From the NCBI GenBank assembly GCA_903877065.1, contig CAIRCR010000366.1:1-34399 (forward strand): a stretch of DNA of 34,399 nucleotides. Direction: 5' to 3'. The position numbers and the translations under genes are program-made. The DNA comes from an uncultured Pseudomonadota bacterium (GTDB taxonomy: Bacteria; Pseudomonadota; Gammaproteobacteria; Methylococcales; Methylomonadaceae). A model generated the notes under the pieces. The model saw only the letters and a list, made by a program, of their open reading frames with translations, ran no database searches and was not told where the DNA came from. Within the stretch, counting starts at the first letter, position 1. Each line of letters opens with the position of its first letter. This document shows positions 18,440-27,635 of the stretch, in pieces.

Positions 18440-20830
18440 ATGCCCACAAAGTCTAAAAATGTCCTTGATTTCACGTCAAAAAATGATCCTTTCGCCGAAC
18501 GTGAAGCTGAAAAATACGACAACCCCATTCCTAGCCGTGAACTGATTTTAGAATTGCTAGAAAATACAGGGCGACCGTTAGGGCGTGAAGATATTGCTGC
18601 CGCCTTTGTTATCGAAGACGACGAACGCTTAGAAGCACTGCGTCGCAGATTGCGAGCGATGGAACGTGACGGTCAGGTATTATTCAATCGGGGCGGTCGT
18701 TATTGTTTAGTCAATAACAAAGATTTAATTGTCGGACGTGTTATTGGTCACGCCGATGGTTTTGGTTTTGTACGTCCTGACGACGGTTCTGAAGATTTAT
18801 ATTTGTCGCCACGCGAAATGAATGTCCTTTTACATAATGACCGTGCAATGGTTCGTGTTGTTGGTGTCGATAGAAAAAATCGTCGTGAAGGGGCTGTTGT
18901 TGAAATTTTGGAACGTAACACTCATCAAGTCGTGGGGCGTTTGTATTATGAAGATGGATTTACTTACGTTATTCCTGACAATAAAAATATCGCACAAACC
19001 GTTTTAATTGAAAATGGAAAAACAGCAAACGCGCAACAAGGGCAAATTGTTGTCGCCGAAATTACTCAGCAACCCACAAAATTACACCAACCGTTGGGAC
19101 AAATTATCGAAGTGCTTGGCGATCATCTCGCACCTGGAATGGAAATTGAGATGGCAATTCGCACACACGAATTGCCCAACGTTTGGTCAGCACAATTACT
19201 CACAGAAATCGCGCCACTCACCGCAGAAGTTCCCGAATCTGCAAAATTAAATCGTGTCGATTTGCGCTCAACACCTTTGGTGACAATTGATGGCGAAGAT
19301 GCCCGTGATTTTGACGACGCGGTTTATTGCAAAAAAACACCAAAAGGTTGGAAATTATTAGTTGCCATTGCTGACGTGTCGCACTACGTCACCGTTGGCA
19401 GTGAACTCGATAACGAAGCGCACAAACGCAGCACGTCCGTTTATTTTCCTGAGCAAGTCATTCCAATGTTGCCTGAAATTTTGTCGAACGGTTTGTGTTC
19501 ACTCAATCCGCACGTTGATCGTTTGTGTATGGTGTGTGAAATGCTTATTGACGAGGAAGGTCAAGTCGGGCGAACACGTTTTTACGATGCGGTCATGCAA
19601 TCACACGCTCGTTTAACTTACAACGACGTGGCGAAAATGTTAGTTGATGGCGATGACGTTTTATCCGAAAAACACGCCACGTTAATGCCCGATTTGTGTG
19701 AACTTTACGCACTTTATCAAGCCATGCGAAAAGCACGCGAAAAACGCGGTGCAATGGATTTCGACACACAAGAAACCCGCATTGTATTTGGTGAAAATCG
19801 TAAAATTGAAAAAATTATTCCCGTTGTTCGCAATGACGCACACAAACTCATTGAAGAATTTATGATTGCGGCAAATGCGTCTGCGGCACGCTTTTTAAAC
19901 AACAAAAAAATGCCAAAATTGTTGCGTATTCATGATGGACCAAGTGAAGAAAAATTGGGGAATCTTCGGACATTTTTGGGCGAATTAGGTTTACGATTGA
20001 TGGGCGACAATGAACCAACGCCCGTTGATTACATGAATTTAATTGAGCGCATCAAGCACCGTCCCGACGCGCATTTAATTCAAACCGTATTGTTGCGTTC
20101 CATGTCACAAGCCGTTTACAGCGCCGAAGAAAAAGGGCATTTTGGTTTGGCGTTGGAGGCTTACGCACATTTCACTTCACCTATTCGTCGTTATCCCGAT
20201 TTGCTGGTACATCGCGCCATTCGGCATTGTTTACAAAATAAAAAAGCAGATAGTTTTGTTTATGGCATACCTGATATGGTCATGCTTGGTGAACATTGTT
20301 CTGCTAATGAACGTCGCGCTGACGATGCAACCCGCGACGTGACCAATTGGCTCAAATGTGAATACATGATGGACAAAATTGGCGACGAATTTTCAGGTGT
20401 CATTTCAGCCGTTACGTCGTTTGGTTTTTTTGTCGAATTGAATGATATTTATGTTGAAGGTTTGGTGCATATTAGCAATTTAGGGCAAGATTATTTTCAT
20501 TTCGACGCACTCAGTCATCAGCTCAAAGGCGAACACAGCAACACACGTTATCGTTTAGGCGATGTCGTAAAAGTGAAAGTGATGCGCGTTGATTTGGACG
20601 AAAAGAAAATTGATTTTGCGCTGGTTTTGAAATCAAACACAAATGCCAAAACACCGTTGAAAAAAGTCGCAGCGACTGAAAACAAACGTCAGGCAACCAC
20701 AAAACCAAAACCCGCAAAAAAACCTGTTCCCACGAAAGCAAGCGTTGAACCTGTCAACACCGCGCCGATTAAGAAAAAACGTCGCAGACGCGGTAAAAAA
20801 CCCGCTCAAACCAGTGTCCCCCAATCATGA
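18440..20830 (+). CDS. rnr: Ribonuclease R (3'-5' exoribonuclease)
   Basis: A 796-residue RNase II family enzyme. An N-terminal helix-turn-helix-like segment (about 30-90, LLENTGRPLGREDIAAAF) precedes cold-shock domains, with GHADGFGFVRPDDG about 103-116. The RNB catalytic core has the acidic motif DGEDARDFDDAVY and later FTSPIRRYPDLLVHRAI and DDATRD. An S1 domain (GVISAVTSFGFFVEL) leads to a Lys/Arg-rich tail ending KKKRRRRGKKPAQ. This full set, with the basic tail, marks RNase R rather than RNase II. It degrades structured RNA, including rRNA and mRNA fragments. The ATG at 18440 has only a weak purine site. Its stop codon overlaps the start of the small lipoprotein gene (ATGA). Confidence 0.96.
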   Translation: MPTKSKNVLDFTSKNDPFAEREAEKYDNPIPSRELILELLENTGRPLGREDIAAAFVIEDDERLEALRRRLRAMERDGQVLFNRGGRYCLVNNKDLIVGRVIGHADGFGFVRPDDGSEDLYLSPREMNVLLHNDRAMVRVVGVDRKNRREGAVVEILERNTHQVVGRLYYEDGFTYVIPDNKNIAQTVLIENGKTANAQQGQIVVAEITQQPTKLHQPLGQIIEVLGDHLAPGMEIEMAIRTHELPNVWSAQLLTEIAPLTAEVPESAKLNRVDLRSTPLVTIDGEDARDFDDAVYCKKTPKGWKLLVAIADVSHYVTVGSELDNEAHKRSTSVYFPEQVIPMLPEILSNGLCSLNPHVDRLCMVCEMLIDEEGQVGRTRFYDAVMQSHARLTYNDVAKMLVDGDDVLSEKHATLMPDLCELYALYQAMRKAREKRGAMDFDTQETRIVFGENRKIEKIIPVVRNDAHKLIEEFMIAANASAARFLNNKKMPKLLRIHDGPSEEKLGNLRTFLGELGLRLMGDNEPTPVDYMNLIERIKHRPDAHLIQTVLLRSMSQAVYSAEEKGHFGLALEAYAHFTSPIRRYPDLLVHRAIRHCLQNKKADSFVYGIPDMVMLGEHCSANERRADDATRDVTNWLKCEYMMDKIGDEFSGVISAVTSFGFFVELNDIYVEGLVHISNLGQDYFHFDALSHQLKGEHSNTRYRLGDVVKVKVMRVDLDEKKIDFALVLKSNTNAKTPLKKVAATENKRQATTKPKPAKKPVPTKASVEPVNTAPIKKKRRRRGKKPAQTSVPQS

Positions 20831-20946
20831 AAAAAATCCTTTTTATCGTTTTTATAACGTTACTTTTAACCGCGTGCGGGCAATCGGGAAAACTCGTCTT
20901 GCCAAGCAAACTCTCTGAAAGTCAAAATAATATTCACTATTTTTAA
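20827..20946 (+). CDS. Very small lipoprotein, LptM-like
   Basis: A 39-residue ORF whose ATG overlaps the rnr stop codon (ATGA). It has a Lys-rich start, a hydrophobic core and the lipobox LLTACG, followed by QSGKLVLP. The layout Cys-Gly-x-x-Gly-x-Leu-x-x-Pro matches LptM (formerly YifL), a lipoprotein known in E. coli to help mature the LptD/LptE outer-membrane complex. LptM is usually near lysA/dapF or cyaY; here it follows rnr. It is shorter than E. coli LptM (67 residues), as many family members are. Function is assigned by pattern only. Confidence 0.7.
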   Translation: MKKILFIVFITLLLTACGQSGKLVLPSKLSESQNNIHYF

Positions 20947-21017
20947 ACACGTTAACTTTCTCAATCCGATGGGCATTTTAGGCTCTGGTTTTCTAAATTT
21001 TTCAAGGGATTAAAACA

Positions 21018-21401
21018 ATGGCTAACATTTTAGTTATCGACGACGAAGAACAAATGCGCGATTTGCTCGACATGATGCTGACCGATGATAATCACAGCGT
21101 GAAAACAGCAAGCGATGGTGTGGAAGGATTATTGGCTTGTCATCATGAAAAATTCGATTTAATTATCACCGACATCAATATGCCGCCCAAAAACGGCATT
21201 GATTTTCTTATCGAGATACAAAAATTCAACAAAAAAATCCCCGTAATTGCCATTTCTGGTGCTGTTGGAAAATTCACAGACAGTGAATTTAATTTAGCTT
21301 CCGCTAAGATGTTGGGTGGCGTTTTAGGCACACTCAAAAAACCATTCAATGAAATTGATTTACGCAACGCTATTAACGCCATACTGGGTGAATCAAAATG
21401 A
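21018..21401 (+). CDS. Single-domain response regulator paired with a light-sensing kinase
   Basis: A 127-residue stand-alone receiver: acidic pocket at 8-11, phospho-acceptor D52 (IITDINMP), AISGA and the Lys in TLKKPF. AAGGGA precedes the ATG at 21018. Its stop codon overlaps the start of the BLUF kinase gene (ATGA at 21398), so the two proteins are made together and probably form one phosphorelay. It is a close paralogue of the receiver at 124-492, with the same N terminus, KFDLIITDI motif and FNL-x-SA-x-x-LG segment. With no output domain, it must act by binding a partner or as a phosphate shuttle or sink. Confidence 0.93.
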   Translation: MANILVIDDEEQMRDLLDMMLTDDNHSVKTASDGVEGLLACHHEKFDLIITDINMPPKNGIDFLIEIQKFNKKIPVIAISGAVGKFTDSEFNLASAKMLGGVLGTLKKPFNEIDLRNAINAILGESK

Positions 21402-23506
21402 TTAAAACACTATCTTCTGAAAAATTGAGTGTTCCAATTGGCTATAGCGAAATATTTGCAGCAATTGATGAAGCCTGTGTTGTTTCACTGTCTGATATTG
21501 ATGGCGTTTTCCTTCAGGTTTCTAAAAATTTCTGCACGCTCACAGGTTATAGCGAAGAGGAATTGATTGGAAAAAACAACCGTTTGATGCGTTCAGGGCT
21601 ACATTCTAAAGAATACTATGCTGAATTTTGGCAATCTATTCTTAGCGGTAATGTTTCAGAGCATGACATTTGCAATCGAACTAAAAATGGCGATTTATTT
21701 TGGGTGCATAACACGATTGTGCCAATGCTCGAGTCAGAAACGAAAAAGATAAAAGCGTTTCTTTCGATTATGGTTGAGATTACTACACAGAAAAAAATAG
21801 CATCTGAAAAGGAAGAAATTTTTGGACAATTACTGCACGCGCAAAAAATGGAAAGTATGGGGCAATTAGCCAGTGGCATCGCGCATGATTTCAATAACAT
21901 TTTAACGCCCATTATCGGCTTCACGCGTGCCGCCAAAATATGTGTGGAAAAAAACGATATTTCTAAAGCGATGGATTGTTTAACGCGGGTTGAAAAATCA
22001 GCAAATCGAGCGGCTGATTTAGTCGATAAAATGCTCACTTTTTCGAGTGAAAAAACGGTAAAAGCGGGGGAGCCAATTAAGCCATCGATTGTTATCAATG
22101 AAGTGGTTGAAATTAGCAAAATGTTACGCGCCAGCATTTCATCACTGGTTACGCTTGAGGTGACAAATTCACTCGTTGAAGATTATCCGTTAATCCTTAT
22201 CGACAGTTCCGAATTACATCAAATTGTGACGAATTTAATTGTGAATGCGCGTGATGCCATTGATGATTATTGGACACTCAATTTAGATCACTGGTTACGC
22301 AATGCGGGTGAAATAAAAATCAATTTATCTTTGGAAAAAATGACCGAATCGGACACGATTTTTTGCTCGGCGTGTTCAGCGCGACTGAACGGCGACTACG
22401 TTAAAATTTCAATCAGCGACAGTGGAGTCGGCATTTCACCTGAAAAAATTTCGCGTATTTTTGACCCATTTTTTACGACAAAAGAAATTGGCAAAGGAAC
22501 GGGATTAGGTTTATCAGTCGTAAGCGGTATTCTTCACAATGTAGATGCTCATGTCATCGTTGAATCTGTCGTTAATCGAGGTACAACATTTTCTTTATTA
22601 TTCCCTGCCGTTTATAAAACAACTGAAGTAGCTGAATCAGTTGAAACTGCTGAAATAGTTGAAGCGGCTGAAATATTTAAAAAATCTGAAACATCGAAAT
22701 TAAAAGTTTTGGTCGTTGATGATGAAGAAGAAATTTGTGGTTTACTTAGTTATGAATTGACGGCGTTAGGTTATGACGTGACAACATTCACGTCGAGTTT
22801 TGAAGCGTTAAGTTTTTTTCATCAAGATACTGCTTATTTTGATGTTGTCATTACCGATTATGGAATGCCAAATATGTCGGGATTAGATTTAGCGATTAGC
22901 TTATTAGCACGGCGACCAAAAATTCCGATTTTGTTTTGCACTGGTTACAGCGACAAATTGAAAACGGCAGATGATTTGCCCAAAGGAAACACGTTTTTAT
23001 TCAAAAAACCAATTCATGTGCATATTTTGGATAAAACAATCAGAAAATTTTTTGCCGAAAGAATTGAAAATTCTGAAGATACACTTTTTCACTTAATTTA
23101 TGTGAGTGTTGCCGCGCATACCTTTTCAGATGACGATTTAAAAGTTTTGTTAAAAAAAGCGCGGACTAAAAATGAAAAATTAAACGTGACGGGAATGTTG
23201 CTTTATCGAGATGGGTTATTTTTACAAGTTTTGGAAGGCGAAGAAAAAGCACTTGATGAACTTTATGGCAACGTGATTAGTAAAGATGTAAGACATAAAA
23301 AAGTGTGGATGATTTATAAAAAACCCGTTGAAAAACGCAGTTTTCAAAATTGGACAATGGGATTTAACAAAATTGAGGGTAAACAAATAGAAAATCTCGA
23401 AGGTTTTACGGATTTTTTAGAATGTCCGACACTCGATTTTTTCAACAATTCGCCAAATAAAGCCGAAGAATTGTTGAATTGCTTTAAAGATGAAACGTTG
23501 TTTTGA
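21398..23506 (+). CDS. Hybrid histidine kinase with C-terminal BLUF blue-light domain
   Basis: A 702-residue cytoplasmic protein with domains PAS - HisKA - HATPase - receiver - BLUF. The PAS domain (about 15-130) has FCTLTGYSEEELIGKN. HisKA has H163 ([10 protein letters not shown]). The ATPase domain has NLIVNARDAI, DSGVGI and GTGLGLS, with a CSAC pair (C323, C326). After an acidic linker, the receiver (about 436-550) has DDEEE, D487 (VITDYGMPN) and KKP. The last domain (about 565-660) has the BLUF hallmarks: Tyr568 (LIYVS), Asn592, Gln610 (LFLQVLEG), Trp652 and Met654 (NWTMGF). The Tyr-Gln spacing of 42 equals that in AppA. BLUF binds FAD and senses blue light, so this is predicted to be a light-regulated kinase acting on its own receiver and on the adjacent regulator. 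Confidence 0.92.
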   Translation: MIKTLSSEKLSVPIGYSEIFAAIDEACVVSLSDIDGVFLQVSKNFCTLTGYSEEELIGKNNRLMRSGLHSKEYYAEFWQSILSGNVSEHDICNRTKNGDLFWVHNTIVPMLESETKKIKAFLSIMVEITTQKKIASEKEEIFGQLLHAQKMESMGQLASGIAHDFNNILTPIIGFTRAAKICVEKNDISKAMDCLTRVEKSANRAADLVDKMLTFSSEKTVKAGEPIKPSIVINEVVEISKMLRASISSLVTLEVTNSLVEDYPLILIDSSELHQIVTNLIVNARDAIDDYWTLNLDHWLRNAGEIKINLSLEKMTESDTIFCSACSARLNGDYVKISISDSGVGISPEKISRIFDPFFTTKEIGKGTGLGLSVVSGILHNVDAHVIVESVVNRGTTFSLLFPAVYKTTEVAESVETAEIVEAAEIFKKSETSKLKVLVVDDEEEICGLLSYELTALGYDVTTFTSSFEALSFFHQDTAYFDVVITDYGMPNMSGLDLAISLLARRPKIPILFCTGYSDKLKTADDLPKGNTFLFKKPIHVHILDKTIRKFFAERIENSEDTLFHLIYVSVAAHTFSDDDLKVLLKKARTKNEKLNVTGMLLYRDGLFLQVLEGEEKALDELYGNVISKDVRHKKVWMIYKKPVEKRSFQNWTMGFNKIEGKQIENLEGFTDFLECPTLDFFNNSPNKAEELLNCFKDETLF

Positions 23507-23525
23507 GATGATTTCATAAACAGAA

Positions 23526-23990
23526 TCAAGTTTTATCACTCGTTTTTGCGTGTAACAGTTCGTTGAGATGAGCGCGTTCGCTGTCAGATAATTGTTCTGT
23601 TATGTTTGTTTCTCGGCGTTTGAGCAATGACCAAAAGCCGATGCCGCCGATTAAAAGGGTTAAAACAGGTGCAATCCACAAAATCAATGTTTTGACGTTA
23701 AACGGTGGACGATACAAGACAAAATCACCGTAACGCTCGGTCATGTAATCTATAATCTGGTCGTTACTTTCTCCCGTATTGAGTTTTTCATAAACTTTAC
23801 GACGTAAATCTTGAGCGAGTTCGGCGTGTGAATCCGCGATATTTTGATTTTGGCAAACTAAACAGCGTAATTCTTCGGTTAAGGTTTGGTAGCGTAATTC
23901 AAGTTCAGGTGTTTTGAATTGATAAATCTCGATTTCAGCAAATGCGTTTAGACTTTGTAACAGTAATAAGCTCAGTAATAATTTTTTCAT
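23526..23990 (-). CDS. ccmH: Cytochrome c maturation protein CcmH (haem-lyase thioredoxin-like subunit)
   Basis: A 154-residue protein with a signal peptide (ending NAFA), the motif LRCLVCQNQNIADS (C43 and C46), a periplasmic helical domain and one membrane anchor (about 104-122). Its CXXC pair is thought to reduce apocytochrome c for haem attachment. It overlaps the stop codon of ccmG by one base, so they are coupled. The CcmI-like C-terminal part of the long E. coli CcmH is absent, which is common. The 3' end converges with the BLUF kinase gene. Confidence 0.93.
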   Translation of the reverse strand: MKKLLLSLLLLQSLNAFAEIEIYQFKTPELELRYQTLTEELRCLVCQNQNIADSHAELAQDLRRKVYEKLNTGESNDQIIDYMTERYGDFVLYRPPFNVKTLILWIAPVLTLLIGGIGFWSLLKRRETNITEQLSDSERAHLNELLHAKTSDKT

Positions 23991-24529
23991 TACATTTCCT
24001 CTAAGTTTAATTTTTCAATCAACGGCATAATCAGCGTTTGTAAAATAGTGGGATCAACAGGTCCTGTTTGTTTATGACGTACGATGCCTTTTTTATCAAT
24101 GACAAACGTTTCAGGAACGCCGTAAACGCCCCAATCTAAACCCGCCATGCCGTCTTTATCTGTGATGCTGATTTTGTAAGGATTTCCCAAACGCACGAGC
24201 CATTGCATTGCGGCATCGGATTCATCTTTGTAATTCAAGCCCATCAAATTTATCGACGGATTCGCCTTTGCAAATTCGGTAAAATAAACGTGTTCTTGCC
24301 GACATGACGCACACCACGATGCCCACACGTTTAACAACCACACTTTGCCTTTCATGTCAGCGGGTGAAAAATTTTTCTGCGGTTCGTGTAATTGAGGTAA
24401 GGTGAAAGCAGGCGCAGCTTTATCAATAAGCGGAGAGGGAACGTCGTGAGGGTCAAGTTTTAAGCCAATTGCCAAAAACACAACCAAAATCATAAATGCG
24501 CCAAGCGGTAATAAAAAACGTAATTTCAT
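23990..24529 (-). CDS. ccmG: Thiol:disulfide interchange protein CcmG/DsbE
   Basis: A 179-residue membrane-anchored thioredoxin-like protein. An N-terminal hydrophobic anchor (about 6-24) is followed by the thioredoxin fold with WASWCASCRQEH (C73 and C76), GLNYKDESDAAMQWL, and the cis-Pro segment GVYGVPETFVID. It supplies reducing power to CcmH and apocytochrome in the periplasm. Only ccmG and ccmH are present; ccmA-F and ccmI are not in this window. The 235-base gap upstream, before the divergent P-loop gene, shows no recognisable element. Confidence 0.93.
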   Translation of the reverse strand: MKLRFLLPLGAFMILVVFLAIGLKLDPHDVPSPLIDKAAPAFTLPQLHEPQKNFSPADMKGKVWLLNVWASWCASCRQEHVYFTEFAKANPSINLMGLNYKDESDAAMQWLVRLGNPYKISITDKDGMAGLDWGVYGVPETFVIDKKGIVRHKQTGPVDPTILQTLIMPLIEKLNLEEM

Positions 24530-24764
24530 AGAATAAAATCAAAAGAAGTCAAGGAAGTAGCGGGAGTAAAATTTTAACACACGATAGATTTTGCACGCGC
24601 TGAAAAAAGGTAATGAAGTCCGTTTATGTGCTTAATCGTAACGGTAAAAATTTCGTTGCATCTTCGAGCAACATTTTCAAACAAACTCGTTTTAATTCAA
24701 ACGCTGAGTTAAAATCTATCTTAATTTCGTATTTGTACATTTATTACAGACATACCTAAAAATT

Positions 24765-25613
24765 ATGAAAATGACCGCTCAAGAATTTATCGATTGGAAA
24801 TCGAAACGTATTACGTTACTTGCTATGTCTGGCGCAGGAAAAACAACGCTTGCCGACAAACTTCCCAAAACAAAGTGGTATCACTATTCAGGTGATTACC
24901 GAATCGGCACGAAATATTTAAAAGAACCCATTTTAGACAATATCAAACGCCAAGCGATGAGCGTGCCTTATTTGCGTGAGTTATTACGCGCTGACTCGCT
25001 TTATATTAAAAGCAAAATTTCGTTTGATAATTTGACGGCGGTTTCGAGTTTTTTGGGTAAATTGGGCGATGCAAATCAAGGTGGTTTATCGCTGGAAGAA
25101 TTTAAATATCGGCAAAATTTACATCGTCACGCTGAAATTGATGCCATGAAAGATGTGCCGAATTTTATTCATAACGCGGAAGATATTTATGGCTATCACC
25201 ATTTTATTAACGATGCGGGTGGCAGTGTGTGTGAACTCGATTGCCCCGAAGCGTTAGACGTTCTCGCGCAAAACACATTGATTATTTACATTAAAATTCC
25301 GCCCGAATTAGAACAAACCATTATCAACCGCGCAAAAAGCGATCCAAAGCCGTTGTATTACCGTGAGGCGTTTTTGGATGAAAAGTTAGCTGAATTTTTG
25401 TGGTTAAAAAGTTATGCGTCAACTGACGTGATGCCGCCGAATGAATTTGTGTCGTGGGTTTTTCCTGAATTATTTAAATCACGTTTACCACGTTATGAAG
25501 CGATTGCTGAAAAATACGGTTACACCATTGACGGCAACGACGTGGCAAAAGTACAAACCGAAGATGATTTTATTCGCCTAATTGCTGATGCGTTAGCCCA
25601 AAAAAATGGTTAA
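24765..25613 (+). CDS. P-loop NTPase of unknown function upstream of metA
   Basis: A 282-residue soluble protein with a Walker A motif AMSGAGKTTL (about 20-29) near the N terminus. It resembles small-molecule kinases or AAA-like proteins; the segment WYHYSGDYRIGTKYL follows at once. A possible Walker B is the hydrophobic strand TLIIYIKI, reading into PPELEQTIINRAK. The C-terminal part is helical and acidic. I cannot assign a substrate. It ends 12 bases before the MetA-family gene, so a role linked to methionine synthesis is possible but unproven. Two in-frame ATGs (24765, 24771) lie close together with no clear Shine-Dalgarno, so the exact start is uncertain. Confidence 0.75.
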   Translation: MKMTAQEFIDWKSKRITLLAMSGAGKTTLADKLPKTKWYHYSGDYRIGTKYLKEPILDNIKRQAMSVPYLRELLRADSLYIKSKISFDNLTAVSSFLGKLGDANQGGLSLEEFKYRQNLHRHAEIDAMKDVPNFIHNAEDIYGYHHFINDAGGSVCELDCPEALDVLAQNTLIIYIKIPPELEQTIINRAKSDPKPLYYREAFLDEKLAEFLWLKSYASTDVMPPNEFVSWVFPELFKSRLPRYEAIAEKYGYTIDGNDVAKVQTEDDFIRLIADALAQKNG

Positions 25614-25625
25614 GGCGGAGTCACG

Positions 25626-26690
25626 ATGCCTTTAATTGCTCACACCAATTTACCGACTTTTCAGCGATTGCGTGAAGAAGGCGAAGAAATTATTGATCCA
25701 CAACGTGCAACGCTTCAAGAAATCCGTGAGATTCACATTGGTTTGCTCAATATGATGCCCGACGCGGCTTTGGAAGCCACTGAACGGCAATTTTTTCGCC
25801 TTGTTGGTGCGTGCAATCAAATCGCACAATTTCATGTTCATCCTTTCACAATTGACGGTTTAGAACGTAGTCCTGAAACACAAGCGCATATTGATAAATA
25901 TTACGAACCTTTTTCTAAAATCAAACTTGACGGATTGGACGCGCTGATTATCAGTGGCGCGAATGTGACAGGTGCTTTTTTACCCGATGAAGATTTTTGG
26001 CAACCGTTAACAGAGGTTTTTTCGTGGGCAAAAGAGAATGTCACGTCAATTTTGTGTTCATGTTTGGCAACACACGCAATTATTCATTATTGTTATGGTG
26101 TGTCCCGAACACGTTTACCCGAAAAACGTTGGGGTATTTTTTCGCACACTTTAGTCGATAAAACGCATCCCTTAGTGGTTGAAATTAACACGCGGTTTGA
26201 TGTGCCACATTCACGCTTTAACGAAATTTATCAAAGCGATATGGAACAAAATGGGTTGCGTGTGTTAGCGACAAGTAAAGAAGCCGGTGTGCATTTAGCG
26301 ACCAGTCCCGATGGTTTTCGTATTGTGTTTTTTCAAGGTCATCCTGAATATGACGACGTGAGCTTGCTCAAAGAATACAAACGTGAAGTACGACGATTTT
26401 ATCAACGTGAACTGGTGAATTATCCGCCTTGTCCTGAGCATTATTTTAACGATGATGTAAAAGCGATTTTCAAAGAATATGAACAAAACGTAAAAACGGC
26501 AAAAGAAAATCAAACGCCGTTGCCTCTATTTCCAGAAACGTTGGTGATTGAAAGTATTGATAATACTTGGCGTGATACGGCAAAAGCGGTATTTAATAAT
26601 TGGTTAGGGCAAATTTATAAAATTACACATCAAGATAGACGTTTGCCATTTCAGGACGGTGTTGATCCAAAAAATCCGTTGAATTTATAA
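25626..26690 (+). CDS. metA: MetA-family homoserine O-acyltransferase
   Basis: A 354-residue enzyme of the MetA (glutamine amidotransferase-like) family. IGLLNMMPDAALEATERQFFRL is the family opening, the catalytic Cys is C146 in LCSCLATHA, and the catalytic His and Glu are H239 and E241 in FFQGHPEYD. It should acylate L-homoserine as the first step towards methionine. In E. coli-type succinyltransferases the acyl-specificity residue is Gly, and in acetyl-specific ones Glu. The matching segment here is SGANVTG with Thr at that place (T115), so the acyl donor cannot be deduced. It is longer than E. coli MetA (309) at the C terminus. A good GGCGGAG precedes the ATG. Confidence 0.88.
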   Translation: MPLIAHTNLPTFQRLREEGEEIIDPQRATLQEIREIHIGLLNMMPDAALEATERQFFRLVGACNQIAQFHVHPFTIDGLERSPETQAHIDKYYEPFSKIKLDGLDALIISGANVTGAFLPDEDFWQPLTEVFSWAKENVTSILCSCLATHAIIHYCYGVSRTRLPEKRWGIFSHTLVDKTHPLVVEINTRFDVPHSRFNEIYQSDMEQNGLRVLATSKEAGVHLATSPDGFRIVFFQGHPEYDDVSLLKEYKREVRRFYQRELVNYPPCPEHYFNDDVKAIFKEYEQNVKTAKENQTPLPLFPETLVIESIDNTWRDTAKAVFNNWLGQIYKITHQDRRLPFQDGVDPKNPLNL

Positions 26691-26740
26691 ACAGATAAGA
26701 AAACAATATGCCCTAATAAGCATTCAATTCGGGGTGAATT

Positions 26741-27076
26741 ATGAGAGACAAAAGTATTGCTGTGGTGGTTGGAAATGTTTTGCTATATAGCGTGGCAGGT
26801 GAGGATTGGCATTTTTTTATTCGTTCTTTAGACGCACAAACCCACGCTTCCTTTTCTGATTTCCATAAAAAGGGAATGTCGCCAGCAAATGTTGCCAAAT
26901 TTTTGCCAAACTGGAAAACTTTGAAATGGACGAGAATCAAAAACAGCATTTTAGGCAGAAGTGAATCTTATGCAAAAGACGTTGAATTTGAAGTCAATGT
27001 GTACGCCACTGAAAAGAGTGAGAAAAAACATCAGGAAGTGATTGATCTTTTTTTAGCCTTTATGCGTAATCACTAA
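26741..27076 (+). CDS. Small protein of unknown function
   Basis: A 111-residue soluble protein with a GGGG-containing Shine-Dalgarno just before the ATG. It is rich in aromatics and Lys (EDWHFFIRSL, NWKTLKWTRIKN), with no signal peptide, membrane segment or motif I recognise. It lies between metA and moaB on the same strand with gaps of about 50 and 44 bases. Confidence 0.6.
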   Translation: MRDKSIAVVVGNVLLYSVAGEDWHFFIRSLDAQTHASFSDFHKKGMSPANVAKFLPNWKTLKWTRIKNSILGRSESYAKDVEFEVNVYATEKSEKKHQEVIDLFLAFMRNH

Positions 27077-27120
27077 CTTTTTTAAAGGTTACATAACAAT
27101 CCAAAAATAAACATAAAAAA

Positions 27121-27633
27121 ATGACTGAATTTAAAACGCTAAATGTTGCAATTCTCACCGTTTCTGATTCACGCAACGAAACCAACGATACGTCTGGCAA
27201 AGCGTTAGTTGAGCGAATTAGCAATACGGGGCATTTTGTCGCAGATAAACGCATCGTAGCCGACAACATTTATCACATTCGCGCCATCGTATCTCAATGG
27301 ATTATCGAAGAAAAAATAGATGTCATTATCAGCACTGGCGGCACAGGTGTTACGGGGCGTGACGGTACACCCGAAGCGATTACGCCGCTACTCGATAAAG
27401 TTTTAGATGGTTTTGGCGAAACGTTTCGTTACTTGTCTTTTACCGATATTAAAACTTCAACCATTCAATCACGCGCCATTGCTGGCGTGGCGAATGGAAC
27501 GTATATTTTTTGTTTACCAGGTTCAACAAGCGCGTGCAAAATGGCTTGGGATTCAATCATTCAAGCACAACTCGATTCACGCACAAAACCCTGTAATTTA
27601 GTTCAACTCATGCCTCGGCTTTTGGAAAAATAA
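27121..27633 (+). CDS. moaB: Molybdenum cofactor biosynthesis protein MoaB
   Basis: A 170-residue protein of the MoaB/MogA fold: [10 protein letters not shown] at the start, the molybdopterin-binding [12 protein letters not shown], then [11 protein letters not shown] and [14 protein letters not shown]. The family adenylylates or binds molybdopterin for molybdate insertion; the length and TGRDGTPEA sequence fit MoaB better than MogA. Nitrate reductase is a molybdoenzyme, which links it loosely to the nitrate uptake operon. No good Shine-Dalgarno is seen; the region before the ATG is A-rich. The DUF423 gene follows after 2 bases. Confidence 0.9.
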   Translation: MTEFKTLNVAILTVSDSRNETNDTSGKALVERISNTGHFVADKRIVADNIYHIRAIVSQWIIEEKIDVIISTGGTGVTGRDGTPEAITPLLDKVLDGFGETFRYLSFTDIKTSTIQSRAIAGVANGTYIFCLPGSTSACKMAWDSIIQAQLDSRTKPCNLVQLMPRLLEK

Positions 27634-27635
27634 TT

